From positions 1 through 64,000 of the forward strand of contig NZ_JACDUT010000015.1 of assembly GCF_013761245.1 (NCBI RefSeq): a DNA stretch of 64,000 bases. Reading direction: 5' to 3'. The notes under the pieces were generated by a model. That model had not been told where the DNA came from and searched no databases. It saw only the letters and a list, made by a program, of their open reading frames with translations. This stretch comes from Thermaerobacillus caldiproteolyticus. GTDB taxonomy: Bacteria > Bacillota > Bacilli > Bacillales > Anoxybacillaceae. Position 1 is the stretch's first letter. Each line of letters starts with the position of its first letter. Shown here one piece after another: positions 7,605-16,890 of this stretch. A program made the position numbers and the translations under genes.

Positions 7605-10067
7605 CTACACACGGGGCTTCGTTTGACTATATTGGCGAAGAAACTCTACAAACTCATGAAAAGGTAACGGCTTCGCGTAATAATATCCTTGCGCTTCATC
7701 ACAGCGCTTTTCTTTCAAATATGCCACTTCCTGCCCAGTTTCTACTCCTTCCGCAAGCACCTTCATACCAATATTATGCCCAAGCGAAATAATAGCAGGC
7801 AAAATCGCTTCTTCTTCTTGAATATTTCGAACAAACGAGCGGTCAATTTTCAAACGATCAATCGGAAGGTGTTTTAAATAACTTAATGAGCTATATCCAG
7901 TTCCAAAATCATCCATACTTATCATCACACCCACAGATTTTAACCGATGCAAAATGGCAATGGCTTTCTCCGTGTCCATAGCCATTCGTTCAGTAATTTC
8001 CAAATCCAGACAGTAAGGTGGTAATCCTGTTTCTTCTAAAATTTTTACTAGCTTATGAACAAAACGCCTACTTTCGAATTCATACGGCGATAAATTTACA
8101 GATACTGATAAAAACGGATATTCGTCTAACAGCAGCTTCGTCTGTTGACAAGCAGTACGGATGACCCATTCATTAATCGGTATGATAAATCCTGTTTGTT
8201 CAGCAACAGGAATAAATGTATCTGGGGCAATCAATCCTTTCTCTGGATGGTTCCAACGGATCAATGCCTCCATTCCTGTGACTGTTCCTGTATCCAGCCG
8301 AATTTGTGGTTGATAATAGAGCTCAAATTCTCCGTCTTCCAGCGCACGACGCAGCTCTTGTTCAATCGTCATCTTCTCTTGAATCGTCTGATTCATTTGT
8401 TCTTTAAAGAAAAGATATTGGCTCGTTGCCTTTTTTCCCAACTCATATCTAGCTATATCAGCTTTTTTAATGAGCGTTTTTGCATCGGTTCCATCATGCG
8501 GATATAAACTAATTCCGATCCGAGCAGTGATAAAAAATTCTTGATCATTCACGACAATTGGCTCTTCTAACGTCTCAATCATCTGTGCTGCGAATTCTTT
8601 TACCTCTTCTTTCCGATGAATATGCGGGAAAATTAAAATAAATTCATTTCCTCCCCATCGGCCCAATACCATATGGTCATTCATAATTTTTTGAATTTGC
8701 GAAGCTGCTCCAAGTAAAACTTGATCCCCAACCGAATACCCATAAAGGTCATTAATCATTTTAATTCCATTCATCTCAATAAACATGACCGCTTGTTGGG
8801 AACCTTCCTTCATGTGTTCCGTAATAATTTGATACAGTGACTCTTTATTCGGCAATCCGGTTAAATCATCATGGAACGTAATATAATGCATTTTCTCTTC
8901 ATTTTGCTTTCTCTCCGTAATATCGCGTATCGCTGTGACACTGACACGCTTTGAATCATATTCATAATCGCGCTGCAAAATTTCAGCAGGAAACCTTGTT
9001 CCATCTTTTCTCCTCAAATCAATTTCATACGTTCCTTCCCGACAACCATTATTTTTTAATTTCTTTAACGACTCAGGAACGATAAGATCTTCAATCGGCA
9101 AATGAACGAACTCACTTTCCGTATATCCGAACAAACGACACGCTGACTCGTTTACTTCTACTACTTTTCCCTGTGAGTGAATGACAATCCCTTCCATGGT
9201 TACTTCCGACAATCTCTTAAACCGTGCTTGGCTAATCTCCAACTCTTTCTTATGTTTCTGAAATAATCTTTTCTCAATTTGTATATAAATAACTAACACA
9301 TAGACAGCATAGTATACAAGAAACATAAGAAATAAAATAGCAATCCCCTTTTCTCGCTCCTGTTGTAGCTTTTTCAAATACCCTTTTGCATCATAGTCTA
9401 TACCGATTACCGCGTTAACCTTCCCACTTTTGTCGAATATCGGTGAAAAGGCACTAATATTTTCTCCCCAGTTATTAGAAGTCGGTTCCTTTTGCATGCT
9501 GAATTTCCCTTGAAACGCTTCCTCCAACTCAGGAATTCGCTTGCGATACACCGTTCCAATTGGAACTCGTTGCTCCTTCTTTCCGTCAATGATCCCGTTA
9601 TGGTTATAATCCATTTCTGGTGCAACAACAAAATAGTTTTCCCCATCTTTATTCTTTTTTAATGTATACCAATTATGGATTTCGGGATGATCATGTTGCC
9701 AACGAAGCATCGCTTTTAAAATATGGATATATGTTGGATTTGTTTCTTTTGTTTCATCGTTCAACGATTCGTGATGTAGTTCGAACAATTCTGTTGAAAA
9801 TACTTTTGTAAAATGCTCGGAAAACCTTTTATATTCTTTATACTCATTCGCCTCAAACCAACTTACATACCAAACTCCAAAAGCGAGGAAAAGAGCAGTG
9901 ACAATATAAAACACAATGGTCCATCGACGCGCTACCTGAAAAATCGACAATGTCAGTTTTCTTTTCGACAAGCGATTGATTTGCCACTGTACAACAACAA
10001 TGACCGCTATAACCGTTAGCACAAATGCGGCATACTCTATTCCTTTTGATCCCATCATTATCACCAT
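7605..10067 (-). CDS. Membrane PAS-GGDEF-EAL cyclic-di-GMP signalling protein
   Basis: An 820-residue protein. Helices at about 10-28 and 48-68 are followed by an extracytoplasmic Cache-like sensor (70-238), a third helix (241-263), a PAS domain (285-395), a GGDEF domain (400-555) and an EAL domain (565-810). The cyclase signature reads GRWGGNEF (GGDEF with Asp to Asn), so synthase activity is doubtful. The phosphodiesterase site looks complete: EALIRW, NLS, EITE, DDFGTGYSSL, KID and AEGVET. The sensor carries an EF-hand-like loop, DYNHNGIIDGKKE at 153-165. Likely a c-di-GMP hydrolase with a regulatory GGDEF. The start could be 10067 or the downstream ATG pair at 10058/10055; no SD decides. 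Confidence 0.85.
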   Translation of the reverse strand: MVIMMGSKGIEYAAFVLTVIAVIVVVQWQINRLSKRKLTLSIFQVARRWTIVFYIVTALFLAFGVWYVSWFEANEYKEYKRFSEHFTKVFSTELFELHHESLNDETKETNPTYIHILKAMLRWQHDHPEIHNWYTLKKNKDGENYFVVAPEMDYNHNGIIDGKKEQRVPIGTVYRKRIPELEEAFQGKFSMQKEPTSNNWGENISAFSPIFDKSGKVNAVIGIDYDAKGYLKKLQQEREKGIAILFLMFLVYYAVYVLVIYIQIEKRLFQKHKKELEISQARFKRLSEVTMEGIVIHSQGKVVEVNESACRLFGYTESEFVHLPIEDLIVPESLKKLKNNGCREGTYEIDLRRKDGTRFPAEILQRDYEYDSKRVSVTAIRDITERKQNEEKMHYITFHDDLTGLPNKESLYQIITEHMKEGSQQAVMFIEMNGIKMINDLYGYSVGDQVLLGAASQIQKIMNDHMVLGRWGGNEFILIFPHIHRKEEVKEFAAQMIETLEEPIVVNDQEFFITARIGISLYPHDGTDAKTLIKKADIARYELGKKATSQYLFFKEQMNQTIQEKMTIEQELRRALEDGEFELYYQPQIRLDTGTVTGMEALIRWNHPEKGLIAPDTFIPVAEQTGFIIPINEWVIRTACQQTKLLLDEYPFLSVSVNLSPYEFESRRFVHKLVKILEETGLPPYCLDLEITERMAMDTEKAIAILHRLKSVGVMISMDDFGTGYSSLSYLKHLPIDRLKIDRSFVRNIQEEEAILPAIISLGHNIGMKVLAEGVETGQEVAYLKEKRCDEAQGYYYAKPLPFHEFVEFLRQYSQTKPRV

Positions 10068-10313
10068 AAAGTTGTAAATTCAACTTCCTTATGACCATTA
10101 TAGAGGTATTGCGCACCTCCTTCTGTCCCTCCCCATTCCTATTCCTTCGACATTTTACGACATAGTTATCCTTTTGATACAAAAGCACTATGAAAACGCT
10201 CTCTAAACAAGGTATATTTTTGCTCTATTACGACTATTTCATTGATTTTTATATCAACAAAACAAACTTCAAAATATGAAAAAGTACCTAATTTTAGCAC
10301 TAGGTCATATGTT

Positions 10314-10330
10314 TGTAACTTTTCTGTAAT
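10314..10330 (+). promoter_or_regulatory. WalR (YycF)-type binding box
   Basis: TGTAAC-TTTTC-TGTAAT matches the WalR consensus of two TGTWAH half-sites separated by five bases. A further TGTAAT lies at about 10346. The box is ~95 bp upstream of an NlpC/P60 hydrolase, the class of gene WalRK controls in B. subtilis. Confidence 0.6.
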
Positions 10331-10424
10331 ATTATTTAATTCAACTGTAATAAAATTTCGACAACATTTTTGCTATACTAAACCTAGCGAAAATCGGAAC
10401 ATTGGACGTTGGGGGTTTACGAGG

Positions 10425-10871
10425 ATGAAAAAGGCTATCACGATTACTTTTCTATCAGCTCTACTAATTCTCAGTTCTACCTTTGTGAACACTTTCAAAG
10501 CAGAAGCTGCTTTTAATCCACAACAAGTCATTGCAGAAGCGAAAAAGTTAATCGGTACTCGCTATAAATTCGGCGGTACAACCCCGAAAGGATTCGATTG
10601 CTCAGGTTTCGTCTATTACACGCATAAAAAAGTAGGAAAAATTCTGCCACGTTCTTCGGCACAAATGTACAAAAAAGGAAAAAGCGTACATAAGTCGAAA
10701 CTGTTACCAGGCGACTTAGTATTTTTTAGTACATACAAAAAAGGGGCTTCCCATGTAGCCATTTATATTGGTAAAAATCAAATCATTCATGCTACATCAA
10801 ACGGAGTTAAAATTGATAGCTTAAATAATCCTTACTGGAAATCAAAATTTATCGGGGCAAAACGAATATAA
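10425..10871 (+). CDS. Secreted NlpC/P60 peptidoglycan endopeptidase
   Basis: A 148-residue protein beginning MKKAITITFLSALL. The signal peptide ends near AEAA (residue ~30), followed directly by one NlpC/P60 domain. Catalytic residues are visible: Cys in GFDCSGFVY, His in ASHVAIYIG, and the third polar residue His in QIIHAT. Such enzymes cleave the D-gamma-Glu-diaminopimelate bond in wall stem peptides. There are no LysM or SH3 wall-binding repeats, so it is a minimal enzyme. The ATG at 10425 follows GAGG; the open frame upstream lacks an SD and would destroy the signal peptide. A WalR-like box lies upstream and a terminator follows. Confidence 0.9.
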   Translation: MKKAITITFLSALLILSSTFVNTFKAEAAFNPQQVIAEAKKLIGTRYKFGGTTPKGFDCSGFVYYTHKKVGKILPRSSAQMYKKGKSVHKSKLLPGDLVFFSTYKKGASHVAIYIGKNQIIHATSNGVKIDSLNNPYWKSKFIGAKRI

Positions 10872-10885
10872 TTACCGATTGATCA

Positions 10886-10931
10886 GCTCTCTCATGTTAA
10901 GTAACGCTGCTTAATGTGTAGAGAGTTTTTT
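10886..10931 (+). terminator. Terminator of the NlpC/P60 gene
   Basis: CTCTC…GAGAG arms with internal CTTAA-type pairing run into TTTTTTAT. Confidence 0.6.
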
Positions 10932-10942
10932 ATATATACGCA

Positions 10943-10972
10943 AAAAAAAGCACCTCCTATTTTCGGAGGGCT
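10943..10972 (-). terminator. Terminator of the YkgJ-type gene
   Basis: GC-CCTCC / GGAGGGC hairpin followed on the minus strand by eight T residues. Confidence 0.7.
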
Positions 10973-11076
10973 TTCGTATATATTCATAGGGGTCGGGGGA
11001 ATACTTGGAAAACTTTCCGGTACTATTTATTTCCCGTTATGAACAAATTTATACATCAAAAAATAAAAATTTTTGC

Positions 11077-11808
11077 TTATTCTTCTTGTAATAAACGCGG
11101 TAAATAATCGAGATGAAATAAATCATCCGGGTAACGGAATGGAAATGCTTCTTCCTCGTCACTCCATTCTTCTACGATTTCTTGAAGAGATTGCATGTAA
11201 TAATGATAGAAAAACTCATAACTAAACGGTTCATCAGGCATATGAGATTTTGCGCAAACAGCTGGACTCGCATAATTTAAGTACGTTCGACAAGGAATCG
11301 GACGTACTTCATATATTCGACATGTATTCGTCCGCACATCGAGAAACGGGCATGGTACTTGTTTGGCAATGTATTTTTCTTTGAAACGAGCATCTTCCAT
11401 AAAATCGATAGCATAGACCACATCTAACGCTTCTTTCTGTTGCTGAAAGTACGTACGCAAATGAGCTTGAATCTCTTCGCGCTCTTTCGCTGGGAGCCTA
11501 TCGATATATGTTTGAATGAGTCTCGCTTCTAGCTTTGTGATAATAATAGGAAAATAACAACAATGCGCACACCCTTTTGCACATGTTGGACGAATGTTGA
11601 CCTTTTGCTCAATGTCATGAATTTGCTCATCGACAAGCTGCAACAGTTCCTGAAACGCCCGTAAAAGAAATAATAATGGCGGCTCTTCATCATATTGTGC
11701 AAACAGCTCATCTACTTTTTCGATAAATGGTTCATCAGTTGGAAGGTACTTTTCATTAATTTTCTTACAAATATTGACGATGTCGATATATGTCAAATGT
11801 CGTTCCAA
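11077..11808 (-). CDS. YkgJ family cysteine-cluster protein
   Basis: A 243-residue cytosolic protein with a putative Zn/Fe-chelating cysteine cluster. The first group is CAKGCAHCC (about residues 95-103) and the second is CPFLDVRTNTC plus RPIPCRTY (about 157-178), with a later Cys in AVCAKS. Members of this family are predicted metal-binding proteins of unknown activity. The N-terminal 85 residues are helical and acidic. It is divergently oriented from mreBH, with about 90 bp between starts that must hold both promoters. Confidence 0.75.
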   Translation of the reverse strand: MERHLTYIDIVNICKKINEKYLPTDEPFIEKVDELFAQYDEEPPLLFLLRAFQELLQLVDEQIHDIEQKVNIRPTCAKGCAHCCYFPIIITKLEARLIQTYIDRLPAKEREEIQAHLRTYFQQQKEALDVVYAIDFMEDARFKEKYIAKQVPCPFLDVRTNTCRIYEVRPIPCRTYLNYASPAVCAKSHMPDEPFSYEFFYHYYMQSLQEIVEEWSDEEEAFPFRYPDDLFHLDYLPRLLQEE

Positions 11809-11899
11809 ATTGCTTCACCCCTTTCTATTATACCCCCATAAATCCAAATAGGAATCAGAATTATTATAAGTAGAGATAAAATGAAGGTAGGTGAAAATG

Positions 11900-12907
11900 A
11901 TGTTCGTTCATCCTGAAATTGGAATCGATTTAGGAACAATGAACGTTTTAATATATAGTAAAAATAAAGGAATTATTCTTAACGAACCAGCTGTGTTAGC
12001 CGTTCATACAGAAACAAACGAAGTATTAGCGATCGGTTCTGAAGCAAAAATGATGATCGGAAAAACGCCCGGAAATGTCGAAACCGTTTATCCATTAAAA
12101 AACGGGGTCATTGCTGACTTTAACAAAACAGCTGATATGCTAAAACAAATGATGAAATTGGCAAGCAAGAGACTCGGATTTTCGCTAAAAAAACCAAATG
12201 TTGTCGTCAGCACCCCGTATCATTCAACTTCCGTAGAACGCCGCTCAATACATGAAGCCATTAAAAGCTGTGGCGCCAAAAACGTATATTTAATCGAGGA
12301 ACCAGTAGCAGCAGCCATCGGAGCTGATCTGCCTGTCGATGAGCCGGTAGCCAATGTGATTGTCAATATCGGAGCCGGTAAAACAGAGGCCGCGATCATT
12401 TCCCTTGGTGGGGTTGTTGCGTGCCATTCTCTTCGTATTGGTGGCAATCAATTAGATGAAGACATCATTCAATATGTACGGCAAAAATATAACTTATTGA
12501 TCGGTGAGCGTACAGCGGAACGCGTCAAAATTGAAATCGGTTATACCCCTATCAAACACGAAGAAAGAACGATGGTCATCCATGGCCGCGATTTAGTGAC
12601 AGGTTTTCTCAAAGCCATTCCATTGAGTTCGATCGAAGTACAAGAAGCGATTTCTGAATCCCTTCAGCAAATTCTTAGCGCTGTTCGCTCCGTGCTAGAA
12701 GATTGCCCTGCTGAACTAAGCGGTGACATCATCGAGCACGGTATCATTCTCAGCGGTGGCGGCGCTCTTCTCAACGGCATGCAAGATTGGCTAAGCCAAG
12801 AAGTGTTCGTCCCTGTCCATTTGGCTCCAAATCCGCTCGAATCTGTCGCTATCGGTACAGGGCGTTCATTAAGCATCATGCAAAAACTGATGAAAGCAGC
12901 GCTATAA
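11900..12907 (+). CDS. mreBH: MreB-family cytoskeletal protein MreBH
   Basis: A 335-residue actin-like protein, the same length as B. subtilis MreBH, with near-identical segments ([50 protein letters not shown]). It should form membrane-bound filaments that guide lateral wall synthesis; B. subtilis MreBH recruits the hydrolase LytE. ATG 11900 aligns with the B. subtilis start and has GGTG six bases upstream; ATG 11897 and GTG 11891 are alternatives. Odd: the phosphate-binding motif normally DIGGGTTE reads NIGAGKTE, and DLGTAN reads DLGTMN, so ATP binding or hydrolysis may be altered. A terminator follows at 12911. Confidence 0.9.
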   Translation: MFVHPEIGIDLGTMNVLIYSKNKGIILNEPAVLAVHTETNEVLAIGSEAKMMIGKTPGNVETVYPLKNGVIADFNKTADMLKQMMKLASKRLGFSLKKPNVVVSTPYHSTSVERRSIHEAIKSCGAKNVYLIEEPVAAAIGADLPVDEPVANVIVNIGAGKTEAAIISLGGVVACHSLRIGGNQLDEDIIQYVRQKYNLLIGERTAERVKIEIGYTPIKHEERTMVIHGRDLVTGFLKAIPLSSIEVQEAISESLQQILSAVRSVLEDCPAELSGDIIEHGIILSGGGALLNGMQDWLSQEVFVPVHLAPNPLESVAIGTGRSLSIMQKLMKAAL

Positions 12908-12910
12908 AAC

Positions 12911-12946
12911 AGGGAGACCGTCTGATGCGGCTCCCTGCGATTTTTA
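12911..12946 (+). terminator. Terminator of mreBH
   Basis: AGGGAG / CTCCCT arms around a 14-nt loop, then GCGATTTTT. Confidence 0.7.
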
Positions 12947-13072
12947 AGAGGGCTTTTGGAAAAGCTCAGCTTCTTTCTGATGCTAAGTGGCCTCTACCGC
13001 TTTCGATAAGAAAATCGACTATATGCACCGCGCACATGCAAGTAGACACCCCTTTCTGTTCAATTCCTAATT

Positions 13073-13240
13073 TCATTTGTAAAAGGAAGCCGGGGTTGCT
13101 GTAACAATGGTTGTCGCTTTTGTTTCTTTTACTTTTTGCATTTTATAATCAATAATCGGCAGCGACATGTACAGCTCTACATATTGTAAATCCCTGCTGA
13201 GCCACAATTTCCTTCCGTTAGCAAAAGGGACCGAGCCCAT
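13073..13240 (-). CDS. Doubtful small ORF downstream of lutP
   Basis: A 55-codon frame (begins MGSVPFANGRKLWLS, ends ATPASFYK) lies between lutP and mreBH. The amino-acid composition looks protein-like (DLQYVELYMSLPIIDYK), but there is no SD at the ATG and the frame continues upstream into lutP, so it may be the tail of a lost gene. The rest of the 12908-13284 gap shows only the mreBH terminator. Confidence 0.25.
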   Translation of the reverse strand: MGSVPFANGRKLWLSRDLQYVELYMSLPIIDYKMQKVKETKATTIVTATPASFYK

Positions 13241-13284
13241 CGAACAGACATGATGTTCTTCGGACGCCGTCCCCTCCCTAACAG

Positions 13285-14967
13285 CTATGGAATCATCCAC
13301 GATAACACGTTAGATTGTAAGAATGTAAGAATTCCAATCAAAATAATAAGGAAAATACTATGCTTCACCGTGAAGCGAAATAAATCCGATTCTTTTCCGG
13401 TTAAACCAACAGCAGCACAAGCAACGGCAATAGATTGCGGGGAAATCATTTTGGCCGTCACACCACCTGATGAGTTCGCCGCAATCGCAAGAACTGGGTC
13501 CATTCCTACAGAAGTGGCTGTTACCTTTTGTAAATTACCAAATAATAAATTGGATGAAGTATCTGAACCTGTGATAAATACACCTAACCACCCGAGAAAT
13601 GGTGAGAAAAACGGAAATAACGGTCCCGTTTTCGCCAGCGCCATGCCAAGTGTTGTGCTCATTCCTGAAGCATTGGTTACATAAGCGAATCCAACGACAG
13701 AAACAATCGTTAAAATCGGCAATTTTAATTCCATTAATGTCTCTCCAAATGTGGCTGCCCATTGTTTCCAAGAGATATGAACAATAAATTTCGTTATAAC
13801 AGCTGCTAAAAAAATTGCTGTACCAGCTGCCCCTAATACTTCCAATTTATATATAGCTGGAATCGGTTGACCACTTGTGCTAATAATCTTGTTATTGAGC
13901 CCTGGTACTTCAGGCATAAACGTGAGTCGATGGCCGAGTACATTGATTGCTTTTAATAGACTATTTGTTCCTTCATAATGGCCGGTTAACGCCAATTTTA
14001 CTTCTGGAACTCCCCATAGGGATATAAAAGCAGTTAGCACTAAAAATGGAGACCACGCTTTCAACACTGCTCCTCCTGTATGTGTAACAAGTTGAGCTTG
14101 TGCCGTAACCGCTACTTCAGAATATGCTTCTGATGGAAAACGAAAAATCTGTTTTGGTTTCCAAAATTTCAGGAAAATCGTCAATGCCAACAATGACACT
14201 AACGCCGATAAAATATCAGGCAATTCCGGTCCTAAAAAGTTGGAGCTCACAAATTGTGTCAACGCAAAGGAAATACCTGATACAAGAATCGCCGGAAGCA
14301 CTTCGATTGTTCTTTTTAATCCAGCCATAATGACAATTAAATAAAAAGGAATCATGACAGATAAAAACGGTAATTGACGACCAACCATTTTCGAAATTTC
14401 CATTGCGGGAATGCCGGTTGGACCTTCTACAGCAGTAATCGGAATCCCAATGGCTCCAAAGGCCACTGGTGCCGTATTAGCGAGCAAACAAATCCCTGCC
14501 GCATATAACGGATTAAATCCTAAGCCAACGAGCAACGCCGCAGAAATCGCGACCGGCGCTCCAAATCCTGCCGCACCTTCAAGGAACGCTCCGAACGAAA
14601 ACGCTATCAATAAAGCTTGCAAGCGGCGGTCTTCTGTAATAGACAGCACGGAGTTGCGAATCACATCAAATTGTCCTGTTTTCACAGTCAATTTATACAA
14701 AAATACGGAAGTAATAATAATCCAACCAATCGGTAATAATCCGTAAACCGCCCCTTGTGTGGCAGACATAACAGCCATGGTTATCGGCATTTTGTAAGCG
14801 GTTACGGAAATCAATAAAGCAATGAGCAACGTCGTTAATCCCGCTACATGCCCTTTCATTCGTTTTATTGCTAACGCCCAAAAGAAATATAAAATTGGAA
14901 TAAGCGCGACCAACGCCGATAACCAAAAATGATCAGAAATAGGTGTAAAATCTTGTTTCCACTGCAT
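13285..14967 (-). CDS. lutP: L-lactate permease LutP (LldP family)
   Basis: A 560-residue polytopic membrane protein of the LctP/LldP family with about 12-14 hydrophobic segments. Family motifs include GAFLEGAAGFGAPVAIS (about 126-142) and FITGSDTSSNLLFGNLQ near residue 460. It imports L-lactate (and probably glycolate) by proton symport. It is divergent from lutR, and a LutR-type palindrome in the shared upstream region suggests lactate-controlled derepression together with lutABC. In B. subtilis lutP and lutR are also adjacent. Length is normal for the family. Confidence 0.93.
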   Translation of the reverse strand: MQWKQDFTPISDHFWLSALVALIPILYFFWALAIKRMKGHVAGLTTLLIALLISVTAYKMPITMAVMSATQGAVYGLLPIGWIIITSVFLYKLTVKTGQFDVIRNSVLSITEDRRLQALLIAFSFGAFLEGAAGFGAPVAISAALLVGLGFNPLYAAGICLLANTAPVAFGAIGIPITAVEGPTGIPAMEISKMVGRQLPFLSVMIPFYLIVIMAGLKRTIEVLPAILVSGISFALTQFVSSNFLGPELPDILSALVSLLALTIFLKFWKPKQIFRFPSEAYSEVAVTAQAQLVTHTGGAVLKAWSPFLVLTAFISLWGVPEVKLALTGHYEGTNSLLKAINVLGHRLTFMPEVPGLNNKIISTSGQPIPAIYKLEVLGAAGTAIFLAAVITKFIVHISWKQWAATFGETLMELKLPILTIVSVVGFAYVTNASGMSTTLGMALAKTGPLFPFFSPFLGWLGVFITGSDTSSNLLFGNLQKVTATSVGMDPVLAIAANSSGGVTAKMISPQSIAVACAAVGLTGKESDLFRFTVKHSIFLIILIGILTFLQSNVLSWMIP

Positions 14968-15080
14968 ATGAAACCCCTCTCCTTTCGTTCAACAGTGTAA
15001 AATTTCACACAACAACGATCCCCCTACTCACTCAAACGTTTATCACTCCCCGACACCAATATGCAAAGCTTAGTCACCTA

Positions 15081-15093
15081 GTCATCAGATGAC
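15081..15093. promoter_or_regulatory. Putative LutR operator upstream of lutP
   Basis: Perfect dyad GTCATC-A-GATGAC, about 115 bp upstream of the lutP start. The same dyad (central base aside) recurs before lutA at 16072-16084, which makes a shared regulator, LutR, the best explanation. Confidence 0.7.
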
Positions 15094-15270
15094 CGGATAA
15101 TAAAGTAGTATTACTGAACAAATTATATGACCGATTCGCCAAAAAAACAATAGAAAAAATTAAATTTTTTGAATTTTCCCCTCTCCTTTCTCGTTTAAGG
15201 ATGAAACATTTTTATTGTCATTTTGTTCCGTGTATAATAAAAATTAAATTTTCTTGCTGAGGTGAACACG

Positions 15271-15987
15271 TTGGAATACAAACAAATCAAACCGAAAAAA
15301 ATTTACGAAGAAGTAGCAGAAGCGATTTTTCACATGATTAAAACCGGTGTGTTAAAGCCTGGAGATAAACTGGATTCCGTTCAACAACTAGCAGAGAAGT
15401 TTCAGGTGGGGAGGGCGGCGATTCGCGAAGCCCTAACAGCCTTAAAAGCGATGGGATTAATTGAGCTAAAACAAGGAGAAGGCACATACGTTCGTGAGTT
15501 TGATCCCATGATGCTTTCCTTTCCTCTTTCCATCGCTGTATTAATGAAAAAAGAAGACATCGTTCATTTACTTGAGGTTCGCAAATTACTAGAAGCGGGG
15601 GCTGCTGCCTTAGCCGCCATGAAGAGAACCGATGCTGATTTGCAAGCAATGGAGCAAGCCCTTCGTGAAATGCGAGAAGGAATTGGAAACGAAGAACTTG
15701 GTGAAAAGGCGGATCTTGCTTTTCATATGGCCATTGCTGTTGCTTCGCAAAACCCTATTTTAGTAAGTCTGATGAATAACGTATCGGAAATGATGATAGA
15801 AACAATGCGAGAAACGAGAAGAATTTGGCTTTTTTCGAAACAAACAACAAGCGAAAAGCTTCTTGAAGAACATAGAAAAATTTTTGAAGCGATTCAAGAA
15901 AAAAAAGCAGAAGCCGCCCGACAGCGAATGTTGGAACATTTAGCGAATGTAGAAAGAGTGCTTGAACCATACATATACTCATCATAA
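15271..15987 (+). CDS. lutR: GntR/FadR-family lactate regulator LutR
   Basis: A 238-residue repressor. The N-terminal winged helix-turn-helix (VQQLAEKFQVGRAAIREALTAL, residues ~35-56) is followed by an all-helical FCD ligand domain with the metal/ligand-contact residues of the FadR subgroup (LEVRKLLEAGAA, HMAIAVASQNP, EHRKIFEAI). By analogy with B. subtilis LutR it represses lutABC and lutP until L-lactate is present. TTG at 15271 is preferred because GAGGTGA sits five bases upstream; the GTG at 15262 lies within that SD. Sits between lutP and lutABC, next to both predicted operators. Confidence 0.88.
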   Translation: MEYKQIKPKKIYEEVAEAIFHMIKTGVLKPGDKLDSVQQLAEKFQVGRAAIREALTALKAMGLIELKQGEGTYVREFDPMMLSFPLSIAVLMKKEDIVHLLEVRKLLEAGAAALAAMKRTDADLQAMEQALREMREGIGNEELGEKADLAFHMAIAVASQNPILVSLMNNVSEMMIETMRETRRIWLFSKQTTSEKLLEEHRKIFEAIQEKKAEAARQRMLEHLANVERVLEPYIYSS

Positions 15988-16033
15988 GCGCCCGATCAAC
16001 CGATAGGGCGCTTTCCTGTTTAAAAAATCATTC

Positions 16034-16084
16034 TTCCCATTTTCCAAAATAAGTGTATAATTATGAACAAAGTCATCTGATGAC
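16034..16084 (+). promoter_or_regulatory. lutABC promoter with overlapping LutR operator
   Basis: A -35-like TTCCCA (16034-16039), 16-bp spacer and TATAAT (16056-16061) precede the dyad GTCATC-T-GATGAC at 16072-16084. The dyad covers the expected start site, a geometry suited to repression. The leader to lutA is about 80 nt. Confidence 0.65.
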
Positions 16085-16157
16085 CTGTTGACTAAAAATC
16101 ACATTCAATAACTCTCATTATTGGTCAATATCAAGCAGTATGGGGAGGGAGAAAAAC

Positions 16158-16874
16158 ATGAAAGTCACTCTATTTGCCACCTGTCTAGTTGATTTATTTC
16201 ATACGAATGTCGGAAAAGCAACGGTGGAGTTGCTTGAACGATTGGGCTGTGACATTGAATTTCCGGAAGCGCAAACATGTTGCGGGCAACCTGCTTACAA
16301 CAGCGGGTATGTGAAAGAAGCAAAAGAAGCGATGAAACATATGATTCGTACATTTGAGCATGCGGAATATGTCGTCACTCCTTCCGGTTCTTGCGCCACG
16401 ATGTTTAAAGAATACCCGCATATTTTTCGTGGGGAGCCTGAATGGGAGACAAAAGCGAAAGCGCTAGCAGCGAAAACATACGAATTAACGCAATTTATTG
16501 TGGATGTGTTAAAAGTAGAGCATGTCGGGGCAAAATTACAAGGGCGCGCCACTTACCATACATCTTGTCATATGACTCGCTTGCTCGGCGTAAAAGAAGC
16601 TCCTATCAAACTACTAAAAAATGTCGAAGGCTTAGAAATTGTGCCGTTACCTAATGCACATAACTGTTGTGGGTTCGGCGGTACGTTCTCCGTGAAGATG
16701 GGACCGATTTCTGAACAAATGGTCGATGAAAAAATCGAACACATCCAGGAAGTAGAAGTAGATTATTTAATTGGAGCGGATTGCGGCTGTTTAATGAACA
16801 TTGGCGGCCGCATCGAACGGCGAGGAAAACCAATCAAAGTAATGCATATTGCCGAAGTACTCAACAGCCATTAA
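16158..16874 (+). CDS. lutA: Lactate utilisation protein LutA
   Basis: A 238-residue, cysteine-rich protein with two CCG-domain repeats: [10 protein letters not shown] (~residue 43) and CHMTRLLG…[12 protein letters not shown] (~140-180), with [12 protein letters not shown] near 212. These motifs bind Fe-S or related cofactors, as in GlpC/heterodisulfide reductase-like proteins. With LutB and LutC it forms the iron-sulfur L-lactate oxidation complex feeding electrons into respiration. The ATG at 16158 has a GGGAGGGAG SD. First gene of lutABC; 16 bp to lutB. Confidence 0.93.
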   Translation: MKVTLFATCLVDLFHTNVGKATVELLERLGCDIEFPEAQTCCGQPAYNSGYVKEAKEAMKHMIRTFEHAEYVVTPSGSCATMFKEYPHIFRGEPEWETKAKALAAKTYELTQFIVDVLKVEHVGAKLQGRATYHTSCHMTRLLGVKEAPIKLLKNVEGLEIVPLPNAHNCCGFGGTFSVKMGPISEQMVDEKIEHIQEVEVDYLIGADCGCLMNIGGRIERRGKPIKVMHIAEVLNSH

Positions 16875-16890
16875 ACGGAGGCGAAAAAAT

